A DNA stretch of 64,000 nt from Verrucomicrobiaceae bacterium UBA2429 (GCA_002343505.1 DDQZ01000026.1:49051-113050); one strand, 5' to 3'; shown: positions 1 through 9,289, numbered from the stretch's first letter. The notes: generated by a model from the sequence alone, not told the origin. Translations and numbers: made by a program.

Positions 1-231
1 TTCAAAGCGGGGCTCTACCATCTGGCGAAACGCTTCCCAAACATCCCGCTTGTACCGGTGCATCTGGACAACCTCAGCCGCATTCTGCCGAAAGGCTCGC
101 TGCTCATCGTGCCGCTCATCGCGCAGGCGCATTTCCGCGCGCCCATCCACTGGCGTGAGGGCGAGCCAAAGCCGGACTTTTTGAGGCGCGCGCGCGCGGC
201 CCTGCTCGACGAATCCCAGCCCGAATCCTGA
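1..231 (+). CDS. 1-acyl-glycerol-3-phosphate acyltransferase-like protein, C-terminal part
   Basis: The frame is open from base 1 to a TGA at 229-231, giving 76 residues of a gene whose start lies outside the window. The fragment contains FPNIPLVPVHLDN followed by a short hydrophobic stretch (LPKGSLLIVPLIAQ), which looks like the last conserved block (IPLVPV) of the PlsC/LPLAT family. That family acylates lysophosphatidic acid at the inner membrane. The catalytic HX4D block would lie upstream and cannot be seen. Only 4 bases separate it from a clear cdsA gene on the same strand, the next step of phospholipid synthesis, which supports the call. It could be another LPLAT-superfamily acyltransferase. 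Confidence 0.6.
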   Translation, partial: FKAGLYHLAKRFPNIPLVPVHLDNLSRILPKGSLLIVPLIAQAHFRAPIHWREGEPKPDFLRRARAALLDESQPES

Positions 232-235
232 CCTC

Positions 236-1222
236 ATGGACCGCGACATCCAGATCCTCCTCGGCGCCGTGCTCGGCATCCTCGTCATCGCCTCGGTGAC
301 CGGAGCGCTGCTCTCCGGACGGGCGCGCTCGGACTCCGCGCGGCAGACGATCGCCAATCTCAACGCGCGCATCCGCTCCTGGTGGGTCATGTCGTTCGTC
401 TTTGGCGCCGTGCTGGTTCTCGGGCCGCTGTTCACCACCCTGCTTTTCGCCTGCCTGTCCTTTCTGGTCATGCGCGAGTTCGTCACGCTCACGCGCACGG
501 AGCGCGCGGACCACGAGGTGCTGTTTTGGGCCTTCTTTGTCATCCTGCCGCTGCATTATCTCTGGGTGGGGGCGGGCTGGCATGGCATGGCCACCATTTT
601 CATCCCGGTCTATGCCTTTGCCTTCATCCCCTTCCGCCGCGTGCTCACCGGGGAGACGAGGGGCTTCCTCATGAGCACCGCGCGCATCCAGTGGGCGCTG
701 CTCATCTGCGTCTATGCGGTCAGCCACATGCCCATGCTGCTGGCGCTGCCGCTGAAAAATTACGAGGGGCAGAACGCCAAGCTGCTGTTCTTTTTCGTGC
801 TCACGGCGCAGCTCAGCGACGTGCTTCAGTATGTCTGGGGCAAGACCTGCGGGCGCCGGCCTGTGGCGCCGCGCGTCAGCCCGCACAAAACCTGGGAAGG
901 CACGCTCGGCGGCATCGGCAGCACCGTGCTCGTCAGCACCTGCCTCTGGTGGGCCACGCCCTTCAACCCCTGGCAGGCGGCGCTCATGGCCCTGCTCATC
1001 TGCCTGGCCGGCTTCTTCGGCGGCCTGGTGCTCTCCGCCATCAAGCGCGACCTCGGCGCCAAGGACTGGGGCGGCTCCATCGCCGGGCATGGCGGCTACA
1101 TGGACCGCATGGACTCGCTCTGCTTTGCCGCCCCGTTGTTTTTCCACCTCACCGGTTTCTACTTCGGCACGGGCATGGACCCCGCGCCGCCGGAGTGGAT
1201 CCTGCGCGTGCTGGGCCGCTGA
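236..1222 (+). CDS. cdsA: phosphatidate cytidylyltransferase
   Basis: This 328-aa polytopic membrane protein would make CDP-diacylglycerol from phosphatidate and CTP at the cytoplasmic membrane. The CdsA signature is complete near the C-terminus (about residues 267-293): SAIKRDLGAKDWG followed by GHGGYMDRMD, with the KR, KD and HGG-x-x-DR-x-D residues intact. A second family block, SPHKTWEGTLGG, lies near residue 220. At least six hydrophobic segments are visible, the first directly after the start. The ATG at 236 lies 4 bases after the preceding acyltransferase stop, so the two are probably co-transcribed. Length is somewhat above the E. coli enzyme (285 aa), common in this family. Confidence 0.93.
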   Translation: MDRDIQILLGAVLGILVIASVTGALLSGRARSDSARQTIANLNARIRSWWVMSFVFGAVLVLGPLFTTLLFACLSFLVMREFVTLTRTERADHEVLFWAFFVILPLHYLWVGAGWHGMATIFIPVYAFAFIPFRRVLTGETRGFLMSTARIQWALLICVYAVSHMPMLLALPLKNYEGQNAKLLFFFVLTAQLSDVLQYVWGKTCGRRPVAPRVSPHKTWEGTLGGIGSTVLVSTCLWWATPFNPWQAALMALLICLAGFFGGLVLSAIKRDLGAKDWGGSIAGHGGYMDRMDSLCFAAPLFFHLTGFYFGTGMDPAPPEWILRVLGR

Positions 1223-1305
1223 GGCGCGTGCTCCGCGCTGGTCCTGGCAACAAACCAGAAGCACTCCCTTGCCACCGCGCGCATCCGCAGCCTGCTTCCT
1301 CAACC

Positions 1306-2067
1306 ATGCCAGACACCGCACGCCTCCTCAGCCACAGCGACCTCCTGCAGCTCAAGCGCTGGAACACTCCCACCATCTACAACGGCTGGGAGCAGATCAC
1401 CCGCCTCGACTCCGGCGCGGCCTGCTTCAACCTTGATGAAACGCGCGACTTCATGCCGCAGATGGGGCCGATGATTGGCTACGCGGTCACGCTGGTCATC
1501 GAACCCTCCAACGCCGCTCACCGCAAGGCAAACCCAGGCGCCGGACAGGAGTACCGCCGTTACCTCGCGAGCGTTCCAGGGCCGAAAATTGTCGTTGTGC
1601 AGGATCTCGACAAGCCGCGCGTCATCGGCTCGGCCTGGGGCGAGGTCAGCGCGAACATGCACCGCGCTCTCGGCTGCGTGGGCACCATCACCGACGGCGC
1701 CATCCGCGATGTGGACGAAATGACCAACGCCGGCTTCAAGGCCCTGGCCCGCAGGTTTTGCGTGGGCCACGCGCATGTGCATCCCGTGCGCTGGGGCTGC
1801 GAGGTGGAGGTCTTCGGACGCAGGGTTTCCCCTGGCGATTTGATCCACGCCGACAAGCACGGATTCCTCGTCATCCCCCCGGAGGACCAGCCCCGCCTGC
1901 TTGATGCCGCGCGCTTCATGGACACGAACGAGTGCGAAACTGTCATCCCCGCCGCGCGCGAGAGCGCGGGTCGTTCGATGGTGGAAACCCTCGCCGCGCT
2001 GGAGGACTCCGTCGCGCGCTTCGGAGCGAATGTTCGTGGAAAGTTCAGCCGCGAAGGGGAATGGTGA
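1306..2067 (+). CDS. RraA family protein (aldolase/demethylmenaquinone methyltransferase-like fold)
   Basis: This 253-aa protein carries the RraA core at about residues 111-138: GEVSANMHRALGCVG then TDGAIRDVDEM, matching the family pattern of a G-rich loop followed by DG-x-x-RD. The family includes 4-hydroxy-4-methyl-2-oxoglutarate/oxaloacetate aldolases and the RNase E inhibitor RraA. At 253 aa it is well above RraA itself (about 160 aa) and fits the longer catabolic members, so an aldolase or decarboxylase role is more likely than RNase E regulation. The frame is open far upstream, but the ATG at 1306 begins the recognisable protein and clears the cdsA end. It is followed by another aldolase gene 56 bases on, suggesting a small catabolic operon. 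Confidence 0.8.
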   Translation: MPDTARLLSHSDLLQLKRWNTPTIYNGWEQITRLDSGAACFNLDETRDFMPQMGPMIGYAVTLVIEPSNAAHRKANPGAGQEYRRYLASVPGPKIVVVQDLDKPRVIGSAWGEVSANMHRALGCVGTITDGAIRDVDEMTNAGFKALARRFCVGHAHVHPVRWGCEVEVFGRRVSPGDLIHADKHGFLVIPPEDQPRLLDAARFMDTNECETVIPAARESAGRSMVETLAALEDSVARFGANVRGKFSREGEW

Positions 2068-2123
2068 AGCGCGGCGCGCCTTTTCCTTCCGGTAAATCCA
2101 ACGCCCCTCACCCAGACACGCTC

Positions 2124-2939
2124 ATGAGAGCATCCAAAGTCCTCGCCAAACTCCGCGCCGGCAAAGTCGCGCGCATTTGCTGCTGCGGCTCGCCCGTCGC
2201 CTTTCTACCCGCCCTCGCCGCGCATTTTCAGTATGACGGCGTGTGGGTGGACGGCGAGCATCGCGCCTGGAACCCGCGCGAGATCGAGACCATGATCGGG
2301 CGCCACCACGCCGCCGGCGTTGACTGCGTGTGGCGTCCGCCCACCAAGGAAAAAAACGCTCTTTACCGTCTGCTTGAGGACGGCGCGGCCGGACTCATGA
2401 TTCCCCATGTCGCCACTGCGGATGAAGCCCGCGCGCTGGTGCAAGCCGTCAAGTTTCCCCCGCTTGGCGACCGCGGCTTCTGTGGAGGCGGGCGCGATGC
2501 CGGTTACTGGATCGGCAAGCCAGCCGACTACACTGACGCGGCCAACCGCGAGACCTTCCTCGTCGTGCAGATCGAAACGCCGCAGGCCCTGGAGAACGCC
2601 GAATCCATCGCCGCCGTGCCTGGAGTGGACGTGCTTTTCCTCGGCCCGGGAGACATGTCCCTGCGCCTTGGCTGCACACCCGCGGTGCATGACCCGGTGA
2701 TGCTTGATGTGCAGAAAAAAATCGCCGCCGCCTGCCGCGCGCACGGCAAGGCATGGGGCCGCCCTGTCGGCAGCGCTGATGATGTCAGGGGCATTGCCGG
2801 TCTTGGCGCGCAGTTCATCGTGCATGGCAGCGAGTTCAGCGCCCTCCATTCCCACCTCGGTGCCTGCGCCTCCGATTTTGACTCCGTGCTGGACGGCATC
2901 TGCCAGGCTGCCGCCATTCCCGCCGGCAAGACTTGCTGA
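2124..2939 (+). CDS. HpcH/HpaI family class II aldolase
   Basis: This 271-aa protein belongs to the HpcH/HpaI (2-dehydro-3-deoxyglucarate / 4-hydroxy-2-oxoheptanedioate) aldolase family, metal-dependent enzymes that cleave 2-oxo acid aldols to pyruvate and an aldehyde. Visible blocks are GVWVDGEHRAW (about residues 40-50, carrying the family DxEH acid/base histidine), WRPP (usually VRVP), VQIETPQALENAESI (about 148-162, metal-binding Glu) and DVLFLGPGDMS, which normally supplies the metal-binding Asp. The ATG at 2124 was chosen because the in-frame region upstream overlaps the RraA-like gene and shows no family similarity. Pairing with an RraA-like aldolase suggests a shared oxo-acid pathway; the exact substrate cannot be read. 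Confidence 0.85.
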   Translation: MRASKVLAKLRAGKVARICCCGSPVAFLPALAAHFQYDGVWVDGEHRAWNPREIETMIGRHHAAGVDCVWRPPTKEKNALYRLLEDGAAGLMIPHVATADEARALVQAVKFPPLGDRGFCGGGRDAGYWIGKPADYTDAANRETFLVVQIETPQALENAESIAAVPGVDVLFLGPGDMSLRLGCTPAVHDPVMLDVQKKIAAACRAHGKAWGRPVGSADDVRGIAGLGAQFIVHGSEFSALHSHLGACASDFDSVLDGICQAAAIPAGKTC

Positions 2940-3001
2940 GCCTCGCATTTCCGGCCTGCCCCGCCTTGCGCCTCCGCTCTGCCACGGCATCATGCCCGCG
3001 C

Positions 3002-5002
3002 ATGATCAGCATTCTCGACCCCGCGCAGGGCTCCACAGGCTCCGGCCTCGTGGAGCGGATGCGCCACGCCTTTTCCACCGATGGAAAGCTGGCCGCCTCG
3101 CCGCAGTTCGAGTACCGCCCGCAGCAGCAGCGCATGGCCGAGCTCGTCGCCCGCGCGTTGGAAAGGAACCACGCCCTCGTCGTCGAGGCCGCCACCGGCG
3201 TTGGCAAGTCTCTTGCCTATCTCCTCCCCGCCGTCGAGCACGCGCTGGAGCACAGGCGCAAGGCCATCATCTGCACACACACCATCAACCTCCAGGAGCA
3301 GCTCATTCATAAAGACCTGCCCATCGTCCGCAAACTCACCGGCGACTTCCATGCCGAGCTGCTCAAAGGCCGCGGCAACTACCTCTGCCCTTCCCGGCTC
3401 AAAAACGCCTTCTCCCACAGCGGCGATCTCTTCAGCACCAGCGAGGCCGCCGAGCTTCAACTCATCGAGGACTGGTTCCGCCAAAATCCCGGCGGCACCC
3501 TCAGCGAGATGGACTTCACACCCGGCGCGCGCGTCTGGTCCCTCGTGTGCAGCGAGCCGCACGCCTGCACCCCGCGCCGCTGCCCGCCCGGCAGCGGCTG
3601 TGTGTATCAGGATGTGCGCCGCCGCATGGCCGAGGCCGATGTCCTCGTGCTGAATCACACTCTCTTTTTCACCCTGCTCGCCTCCGCCGATGAGACCCTC
3701 GCCGAGGATGCCAACTTCATCTTCCCGCGCGACTTCGTCATCCTCGACGAGGCCCATACCATCGAAAACATCGCCGCCAAAGCCTTTGGTCTCCACCTCA
3801 GCGAATCCAACGTCCGCTTCGAGCTGGGCCGCCTCTTCAACCCCAAGACCCGCAAAGGCTTCTTCCAGTCCCTCGGCGAGCAGGAAGGCATACGCGAAGT
3901 CTGCCAGGCCGTCGGACTCGCCGAGACCTTTTTTCGCGAAGCCGAGGCCGCCTGCAAATTCAGCGGCCCCTACGGCAAGGAATACCGCGTCCGCGAGCCC
4001 GGCCTCCTGGAGGACACTCTCAGCCTGCCGCTCCAGCGCGTGGCGCGCTACGCGCAAAAGGCCGGCGATGCCGCCAGGAGCGACGGCCAGAAACTCGAAA
4101 TCCTCGACATCGCCAAACGCCTCAACGCCCTGCGCGCCACCCTCGCCGCCTTCCTCGACCAGACCGAGGAAGGCCACGTTTATTGGGCCGAGCGCGGCGG
4201 CGGCGACAACCGTGTCCTTTCCTTCCACAGCGCGCCCATTGATGTCTCGCCGCAGTTGGAAAACATCTTCTTCACCGGAAAAAAAGCCTGCGTCTTCACC
4301 AGCGCCACTCTTGGCATCGGCGATGACACCGCCTTGAGCTACTTCCGCAACCGTGTCGGCGCGCACAAAGCCGAGGCTGCCACGCTGGAGAGTCCCTTCG
4401 ATTTTCAGAAGCAGATGCGGCTCTACCTCGTGAAAAAAATGCCCGAGCCCGCCAGCCCCGACTACGCGGCGGCGCTTCAGGAAAAGATCTCCCATTTTCT
4501 CACCCTATCCCAGGGGCGCGCTTTCGTGCTCTTCACCAGCTACAGCCAGATGACCGCGCAGGCAGACCGGCTGGAGGAGTTCTGCGAGGACAACGGCTGG
4601 CGCCTGCTCGTCCAGGGGCGTGGCATGCCCCGGCACCAGATGCTGTCCGAGTTCAAAAAAGACACCCACAGCATCCTGCTCGGCACCGACAGCTTTTGGA
4701 CCGGCGTGGACGTGCCCGGCGAGAGCCTCAGCAACGTCATCATCACCCGCCTGCCTTTCGCCGTGCCCGACCATCCCGTCACTGCCAGCCGGCTGGAGCA
4801 CTTGGAGGAGCAGGGTCTCAACCCATTCACTGAATACAGCGTGCCCGAGGCCATCCTCAAGCTGCGCCAGGGCGTCGGCCGCCTCATCCGCACCCGGCAG
4901 GACCATGGCATTGTCGCCATTCTTGATCCCCGTCTTCTCAGCAAACCCTATGGCCGCGCCTTCCTCGCCTCCCTGCCGGACTGCCCGACGGAGATGGTGT
5001 GA
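3002..5002 (+). CDS. dinG: ATP-dependent DNA helicase, DinG/XPD-like (iron-sulfur SF2 helicase)
   Basis: This 666-aa protein has the full SF2 Rad3/XPD motif set: Walker A EAATGVGKS (about residue 62), DEAH box ILDEAHTIEN (about 248), TSATLG, GTDSFWTGVDVPG and the motif VI-like QGVGRLIRTR (about 622). Cysteines for a 4Fe-4S domain sit between motifs I and II (CPSR near 129, then CTPRRCPPGSGC near 189-200), as expected for DinG, a 5'-3' helicase that resolves R-loops and other structures. The ATG at 3002 gives a normal N-terminus; the frame stays open to a TTG at 2933 inside the previous gene, which is less likely. DinG is the best label, though bacterial YoaA-type relatives share these motifs. 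Confidence 0.88.
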   Translation: MISILDPAQGSTGSGLVERMRHAFSTDGKLAASPQFEYRPQQQRMAELVARALERNHALVVEAATGVGKSLAYLLPAVEHALEHRRKAIICTHTINLQEQLIHKDLPIVRKLTGDFHAELLKGRGNYLCPSRLKNAFSHSGDLFSTSEAAELQLIEDWFRQNPGGTLSEMDFTPGARVWSLVCSEPHACTPRRCPPGSGCVYQDVRRRMAEADVLVLNHTLFFTLLASADETLAEDANFIFPRDFVILDEAHTIENIAAKAFGLHLSESNVRFELGRLFNPKTRKGFFQSLGEQEGIREVCQAVGLAETFFREAEAACKFSGPYGKEYRVREPGLLEDTLSLPLQRVARYAQKAGDAARSDGQKLEILDIAKRLNALRATLAAFLDQTEEGHVYWAERGGGDNRVLSFHSAPIDVSPQLENIFFTGKKACVFTSATLGIGDDTALSYFRNRVGAHKAEAATLESPFDFQKQMRLYLVKKMPEPASPDYAAALQEKISHFLTLSQGRAFVLFTSYSQMTAQADRLEEFCEDNGWRLLVQGRGMPRHQMLSEFKKDTHSILLGTDSFWTGVDVPGESLSNVIITRLPFAVPDHPVTASRLEHLEEQGLNPFTEYSVPEAILKLRQGVGRLIRTRQDHGIVAILDPRLLSKPYGRAFLASLPDCPTEMV

Positions 5003-5144
5003 AGCGGGGGATAAATCAGGTGGGAGACTGCTTGGGGCTTCCAGGGAGGACGGGAAATGCGGCGACACGGGTAGGAAGAGACTGGATTATCGGATTTCAC
5101 AACAACTCCGGAAAAACCACCTTGGGCATCGAAATTTAGTGCTG

Positions 5145-5175
5145 GAGTATGGGCAAATGGTGTTTGCCCATACTC
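5145..5175. repeat. Perfect 13-bp inverted repeat (hairpin)
   Basis: The arms GAGTATGGGCAAA (5145-5157) and TTTGCCCATACTC (5163-5175) are exact reverse complements around a 5-base loop. It lies between the convergent dinG and araD genes. No T-run follows on either strand, so it is not a classical rho-independent terminator. Its right arm runs into the first unit of the 21-base repeats described next, so it may be the end of the same element. Confidence 0.8.
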
Positions 5176-5274
5176 AAAACGCCGGTTGCCTGTTTCCAGA
5201 CAAGGATTGTCTGCGTCCAAACATGGGTTTCTCTTGTCCATTTTCCGGGTGCCTGCATCCAGGGACCGGTGGCC
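5170..5274 (-). repeat. Degenerate 21-bp tandem repeat array (five units)
   Basis: The gap between dinG (ends 5002) and araD (ends 5329) is 326 bases with no convincing gene. Bases 5170-5274 divide into five 21-base units starting at 5170, 5191, 5212, 5233 and 5254. Read on the minus strand each unit translates to a related heptapeptide: GHRSLDA, GTRKMDK, RNPCLDA, DNPCLET, GNRRFEY. A minus-strand frame covering the array is open (about 97 codons, 4948-5241) but starts inside the array and runs into dinG, so it is probably not a gene. The 3-base phase could mean a decayed coding repeat or a minisatellite whose unit happens to be a multiple of three. Confidence 0.65.
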
Positions 5275-5328
5275 TGTGCTGCCTCAAAAACCCGCCAGTG
5301 CGCAGCATGACATACGCCAGCAGCGCGC

Positions 5329-6024
5329 TCAAACCTGCCCGTAATAGGCGCCCGGCCCGTGTTTGCGCAGGTGGTGCTTTTCCAGAATATGATCCGGGAT
5401 GGGACCCAGGCCGGGGCTTAGGGCCAGGGTGGCGAGCGCCATCTGCGCGCACACCTCGAGGGCGATGCTGTTTTTGAGGGACTCGGAGGCGTTCCTGCCG
5501 AAGGTGAAAGGCGCGTGGTAGAGTTGCAGCACGGCGGGCATCTCCAACGGGTCCAGGCCCAGCTCGCGCAGGCGCTCCACGATGGCCGCGCCGGTGAAGT
5601 GCTCATAGTCCTCCGCCACCTCGGCGGGAGTCAGGGCGCGCACCAATGGCACGGTGCCGTGAAAGTGGTCGGCGTGCGTGGTGCCAAAACAGGGCAGCTC
5701 GCGACCCGCCTGGGCAAAGGCGGTGGCATGAGGACTGTGCGTGTGCGTAATGCCGCCGACACGCGGGCACTCGCGGTAAAGATGCAGGTGCGTTTTGGTG
5801 TCCGAGGAGGGGCGCAGCCCGCCCTCGACGACCTCGCCATCGAGATCGAGCAGCACCATCAGGTCCGGCGTGAGCGCGGAGTAGTCCACTCCACTCGGCT
5901 TGATGCACCAGAGGCCCGAGGCTCGGTCAATGCCGCTGACGTTGCCCCAGGTCAGGCGCGCCAGGCCGCTGTGCTCCAGGGCGCGGTTGGCGGCGCAGAC
6001 TTCTGCTTTGAGTTCTTCGAGCAT
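5329..6024 (-). CDS. araD: L-ribulose-5-phosphate 4-epimerase
   Basis: This 231-aa protein is the same length as E. coli AraD and aligns with it by eye along its whole length: MLEELK start, LTWGNVSGIDR, IKPSGVDYS, PSSDTKTHL, HTHSPHATAFAQAG, GTTHADHFHGT and the LRKHG...AYYGQ C-terminus. The zinc-binding histidines of the HTHS motif (residues 94 and 96), the catalytic Asp of THADHF and the C-terminal Tyr are present. It interconverts L-ribulose-5-P and D-xylulose-5-P, or in other pathways L-xylulose-5-P analogues. No araA or araB is adjacent. The frame is open further upstream, but the MLEEL start matches the family. It diverges from the DUF1549 gene at 6194; the 169-base gap contains a 10-bp inverted repeat (6102-6111/6130-6139). 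Confidence 0.93.
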   Translation of the reverse strand: MLEELKAEVCAANRALEHSGLARLTWGNVSGIDRASGLWCIKPSGVDYSALTPDLMVLLDLDGEVVEGGLRPSSDTKTHLHLYRECPRVGGITHTHSPHATAFAQAGRELPCFGTTHADHFHGTVPLVRALTPAEVAEDYEHFTGAAIVERLRELGLDPLEMPAVLQLYHAPFTFGRNASESLKNSIALEVCAQMALATLALSPGLGPIPDHILEKHHLRKHGPGAYYGQV

Positions 6025-6193
6025 GGCGTTGTTATGCAGCGGTGTGCCGGCAGCGGCAAAGGGAAAAAGCGCGGCGGGGCGCGAGTGCCGGCCGCGTTTT
6101 CCCGCTCGCCCCCGCATTTCTGGCACTGCGGGCGAGCGGTGCGGGAATGCAGTCATGGCAATCTCCGCCCGACCGCCCGCGTTATCCTCCCTG

Positions 6194-9085
6194 ATGAGAC
6201 TTGGCATCCTGATTTCATGGCTCCTGCCCGCCGCCGCCTGGTGCGCGGAGGATGCGCGCGCGCTTTTCACGCGGCGCGTGTGGCCGCTCTTCCAGGAGAA
6301 ATGCCTGGCCTGCCACGGCCAGGACGAGGGCAAAATCAAAGGCGGGCTGGACATGCGCGCGCCGGAGTCCACGCTCAAGGGCGGCGACAGCGGCGCGGCA
6401 TCCCTCGTGGCCGGCAAACCGGAACAAAGCCCCCTCTATCTCGCCGCCACCCGCGCGCACGAGGAGTGGGAAGCCATGCCGCCGAAGGAGGCGGACAAAC
6501 TGACGCCTGAGCAGACGGAATGGATCAAACAATGGATCACCGCAGGCGCGCCCTGGCCCGACGAGACGGCGCGAAGGGAGATCGCCAAGGCCAACGCAGC
6601 GCGGTGGAGCGCGGAGGACGGCGTCACCGTCAGGACCACGGGCGCGCTTTCTCCCGACTGGGCCGCCAGGCGTTACAAGCCGGAGGCGCTCTGGGCTTAC
6701 CAGCCGGTGCGCAAACCGGAAGTCCGCGGCACGAATCTCCAAGGCGCGAAAAACCACCCGGTGGATGAGCTGATCTCCCTCCGTCTTCCCCGGGAAATGA
6801 CGGTGGCGGGTGCCGCGGACGCGCGCGCCTTCATCCGGCGGGCGGCCTTTGACCTCACCGGCCTGCCGCCCGCGCCGGCGGAGGTGGAGCAGTTTGCCCT
6901 GGATTATGCAAAGGACGCGGACGCCGCCGTGCTCGCGCTCATTGAACGCCTGCTGGCCTCCCCTCACTACGGGGAGCGCATGGCGCGGCACTGGCTGGAT
7001 GTGGCGCGCTACGCGGACAGCAGCGGCTTTGCCAATGACTACGAGCGGGGCAATGCCTGGCGCTACCGCGACTATGTGGTGCGCAGCTTCAACGCGGACA
7101 AGCCCTACGACCAGTTCATCAAGGAGCAGATCGCCGGGGATGAAATGTCCGGCAGACAGGGCGTCGGGACTCCTGATTCCGAGCTGCTCATCGCCACCGG
7201 CTTCCTGCGCATGGGTCCGTGGGAGCTGACCGGCATGGAGGTGGCAAAGATCGCCCGCCAGCGCTTCCTCGACGATGTGACCAACAGCGTGGGCGAGACC
7301 TTCCTCGCGCACTCCCTGCAATGCGCGCGCTGCCACGACCACAAGTTCGACCCGGTGCCCACGCATGACTACTACGCCATGCAGGCGTGCTTCGCGACGA
7401 CCCAGCTCGCAGAGCGCCCGGCTCCGTTTTTGCCGGAGGAAAACACGGAGGGCTTCGAGGAAAAACGCCACCTTGAGGCGCGCCGCGCGGAATACTCGGC
7501 CATGCTCAGGGCGCTGGATGACAAGCTGCTGAAAAACGCGCTCCAGTGGTTCACTGAAAAAGGCCTCGACCCCGCCGCTTGGAACGAGGCCGTGGCGCAG
7601 GCGCGCGCCGGGGCCGGTGAAAACCGCAGGCGCGGCGGCGAGGCGAACATCTTCGGCGCGGCGCGCTCCATCCTGCAAAAACGCGGCGTGCCGGAGGGCC
7701 TGTATCCGCCGAAGCTGGCCGGCTTCGAGCCGGAGGACTACGGCAACGAGCGCGTGGCGCGCAAGGGGCTGGAGCGGCTGCGCTGGGAGCTTGAGCGCTA
7801 CGAGCCTTACGCCTTCAGCGTCTATGACGGCCTGACACCGCAGGTCACCTCCGTCTATCAGCCGGTGCGCATGCCGCAGGACCGGATGCGCGCGGGCGAA
7901 ATGGAGCAGACGGCCATCCTCGGCGGCGGCGACCCCTTCTCGCCCACAACACCGGTGAGGCCTGGAGCGCTCTCGGTGCTGGAGGCGACATCAAGCCTGG
8001 AGTTCCAGGGTACGCAGGAGATCGAGGGCCGCCGTCTCAAGCTGGCGGAGTGGATCGCGCGCGCGGACAATCCGCTGACAACGCGCGCCATCGTGAACCG
8101 CGTCTGGCTCTGGCACTTCGGCCAGGCCATCGCGGGCAATCCGAACAATTTTGGAAGCACCGGCAAGCCGCCCTCGCATCCGGAGCTGCTCGACTGGCTG
8201 GCGGCGGTGTTTGTCGAAAAAGGCTGGTCGTTCAAGGAGCTGCACCGCGTCATCATGACCAGCGCCGCCTACCGCAGGAGCGCTGGCATGGATGCAAACC
8301 CGCCCTCCGGCATCTCCCGCGAGGACTTGGAGAAACACCACGCCATCTTCAAGCCGCGCCGGCTTTCCGCCGAGGAGCTGCGGGACGCCATGCTCAGCAT
8401 CACCGGCGAGTTGAATCCCGCGCTCGGCGGCATCCCGAACCGCCCGGAGATCAACCTCGAAGTGGCGCTCCAGCCGCGCCAGGTCATGGGCACCTTCGCC
8501 GCCGCCTGGGTGCCCAACCCCCTGCCTGCGCAGCGCCACCGCCGCAGTCTCTACGCGCTGAAAATTCGCGGCCTGCGCGATCCCTTCATGGAGGTCTTCA
8601 ACGAGCCAGGCCCCGACTTCTCCTGCGAAGCGCGCGAAGTCTCGACCGTCACACCGCAAGTCTTCAGCCTCTTCAACGGCCAGCATGTGCATGATCGCGC
8701 CCTGGCCCTGGCCCACCGTGTCCTGGGCGAGGCCGGAGACACCGGCATGGCGGACGCGCGCGCGGCGGTGATGACAAGGGTCTTCGGCCTTTGTTTCGGC
8801 CGCGCTCCCACAGCGGATGAGGCGCGCGACTGCCTGGCGCACTGGCAGGCCATGGAGGCCCGGCACTCAGGCGGCTCCGTGGCGCGGCCCAAACCTCCAC
8901 TCGAAATCCGCCGCGATGCCGTGGAGGAGAACACCGGCGAGAAATTCAGCTTCCAGGAAAAACTGCACGGCTACACCGAATTCGTGCCCGATCTCCAGCC
9001 CGCCGATGTGGACGCCCGCACCCGCGCGCTGGCCGAGGTGTGCCTCGTTCTGCTGAACTCGAACGAGTTCGCCTACCTGCACTGA
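6194..9085 (+). CDS. Secreted cytochrome c-like DUF1549/DUF1553 protein (PSD1 family)
   Basis: This 963-aa protein begins with a clear signal peptide (MRLGILISWLLPAAAWCAE). A planctomycete-type cytochrome domain follows near residues 30-45, with a CLACHG haem-binding motif, as do the two large domains typical of Planctomycetes and Verrucomicrobia. DUF1549 covers roughly 180-480 (HYGERMARHWLDVARYADS, and a second haem-like CARCHDHKFDPVP). DUF1553 covers roughly 600-900 (LAEWIARADNPLTTRAIVNRVW, RLSAEELRDAMLS). These proteins are found near sulfatases and DUF1501 genes and are thought to take part in extracytoplasmic polymer or redox chemistry; no reaction is established. ATG 6194 was preferred over an in-frame ATG 42 bases upstream because it opens the signal peptide. 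Here it stands alone, without a DUF1501 partner. Confidence 0.85.
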   Translation: MRLGILISWLLPAAAWCAEDARALFTRRVWPLFQEKCLACHGQDEGKIKGGLDMRAPESTLKGGDSGAASLVAGKPEQSPLYLAATRAHEEWEAMPPKEADKLTPEQTEWIKQWITAGAPWPDETARREIAKANAARWSAEDGVTVRTTGALSPDWAARRYKPEALWAYQPVRKPEVRGTNLQGAKNHPVDELISLRLPREMTVAGAADARAFIRRAAFDLTGLPPAPAEVEQFALDYAKDADAAVLALIERLLASPHYGERMARHWLDVARYADSSGFANDYERGNAWRYRDYVVRSFNADKPYDQFIKEQIAGDEMSGRQGVGTPDSELLIATGFLRMGPWELTGMEVAKIARQRFLDDVTNSVGETFLAHSLQCARCHDHKFDPVPTHDYYAMQACFATTQLAERPAPFLPEENTEGFEEKRHLEARRAEYSAMLRALDDKLLKNALQWFTEKGLDPAAWNEAVAQARAGAGENRRRGGEANIFGAARSILQKRGVPEGLYPPKLAGFEPEDYGNERVARKGLERLRWELERYEPYAFSVYDGLTPQVTSVYQPVRMPQDRMRAGEMEQTAILGGGDPFSPTTPVRPGALSVLEATSSLEFQGTQEIEGRRLKLAEWIARADNPLTTRAIVNRVWLWHFGQAIAGNPNNFGSTGKPPSHPELLDWLAAVFVEKGWSFKELHRVIMTSAAYRRSAGMDANPPSGISREDLEKHHAIFKPRRLSAEELRDAMLSITGELNPALGGIPNRPEINLEVALQPRQVMGTFAAAWVPNPLPAQRHRRSLYALKIRGLRDPFMEVFNEPGPDFSCEAREVSTVTPQVFSLFNGQHVHDRALALAHRVLGEAGDTGMADARAAVMTRVFGLCFGRAPTADEARDCLAHWQAMEARHSGGSVARPKPPLEIRRDAVEENTGEKFSFQEKLHGYTEFVPDLQPADVDARTRALAEVCLVLLNSNEFAYLH

Positions 9086-9289
9086 TACTCACCCAACGCG
9101 GGCAGGGATAAGTCGCTGATTCGACCAGACACCCGAACATGAACCATGCAGCGCGTCACCACGATTTGAGCCCCCGGCGTACTGTTCCTTGGGAAGGCTT
9201 TCCGCGTCCAATCGAAGGAGGACGCAATGCTCCAAAGCTCCATCACTGCCGTCGCATGACATCGCCAATCGCTGCGGCGCGGGACTTGC

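Noticed and set aside
382..1305. N-terminal extension of the RraA-like ORF inside cdsA
   Set aside because: Arg/Ala/His-rich shadow of cdsA in another frame. The family similarity begins at 1306.
9086..9289. Possible small minus-strand gene downstream of sucA
   Set aside because: The frame is an extension of a sucA shadow frame. The segment reads as protein-like but has no start and no recognised family.
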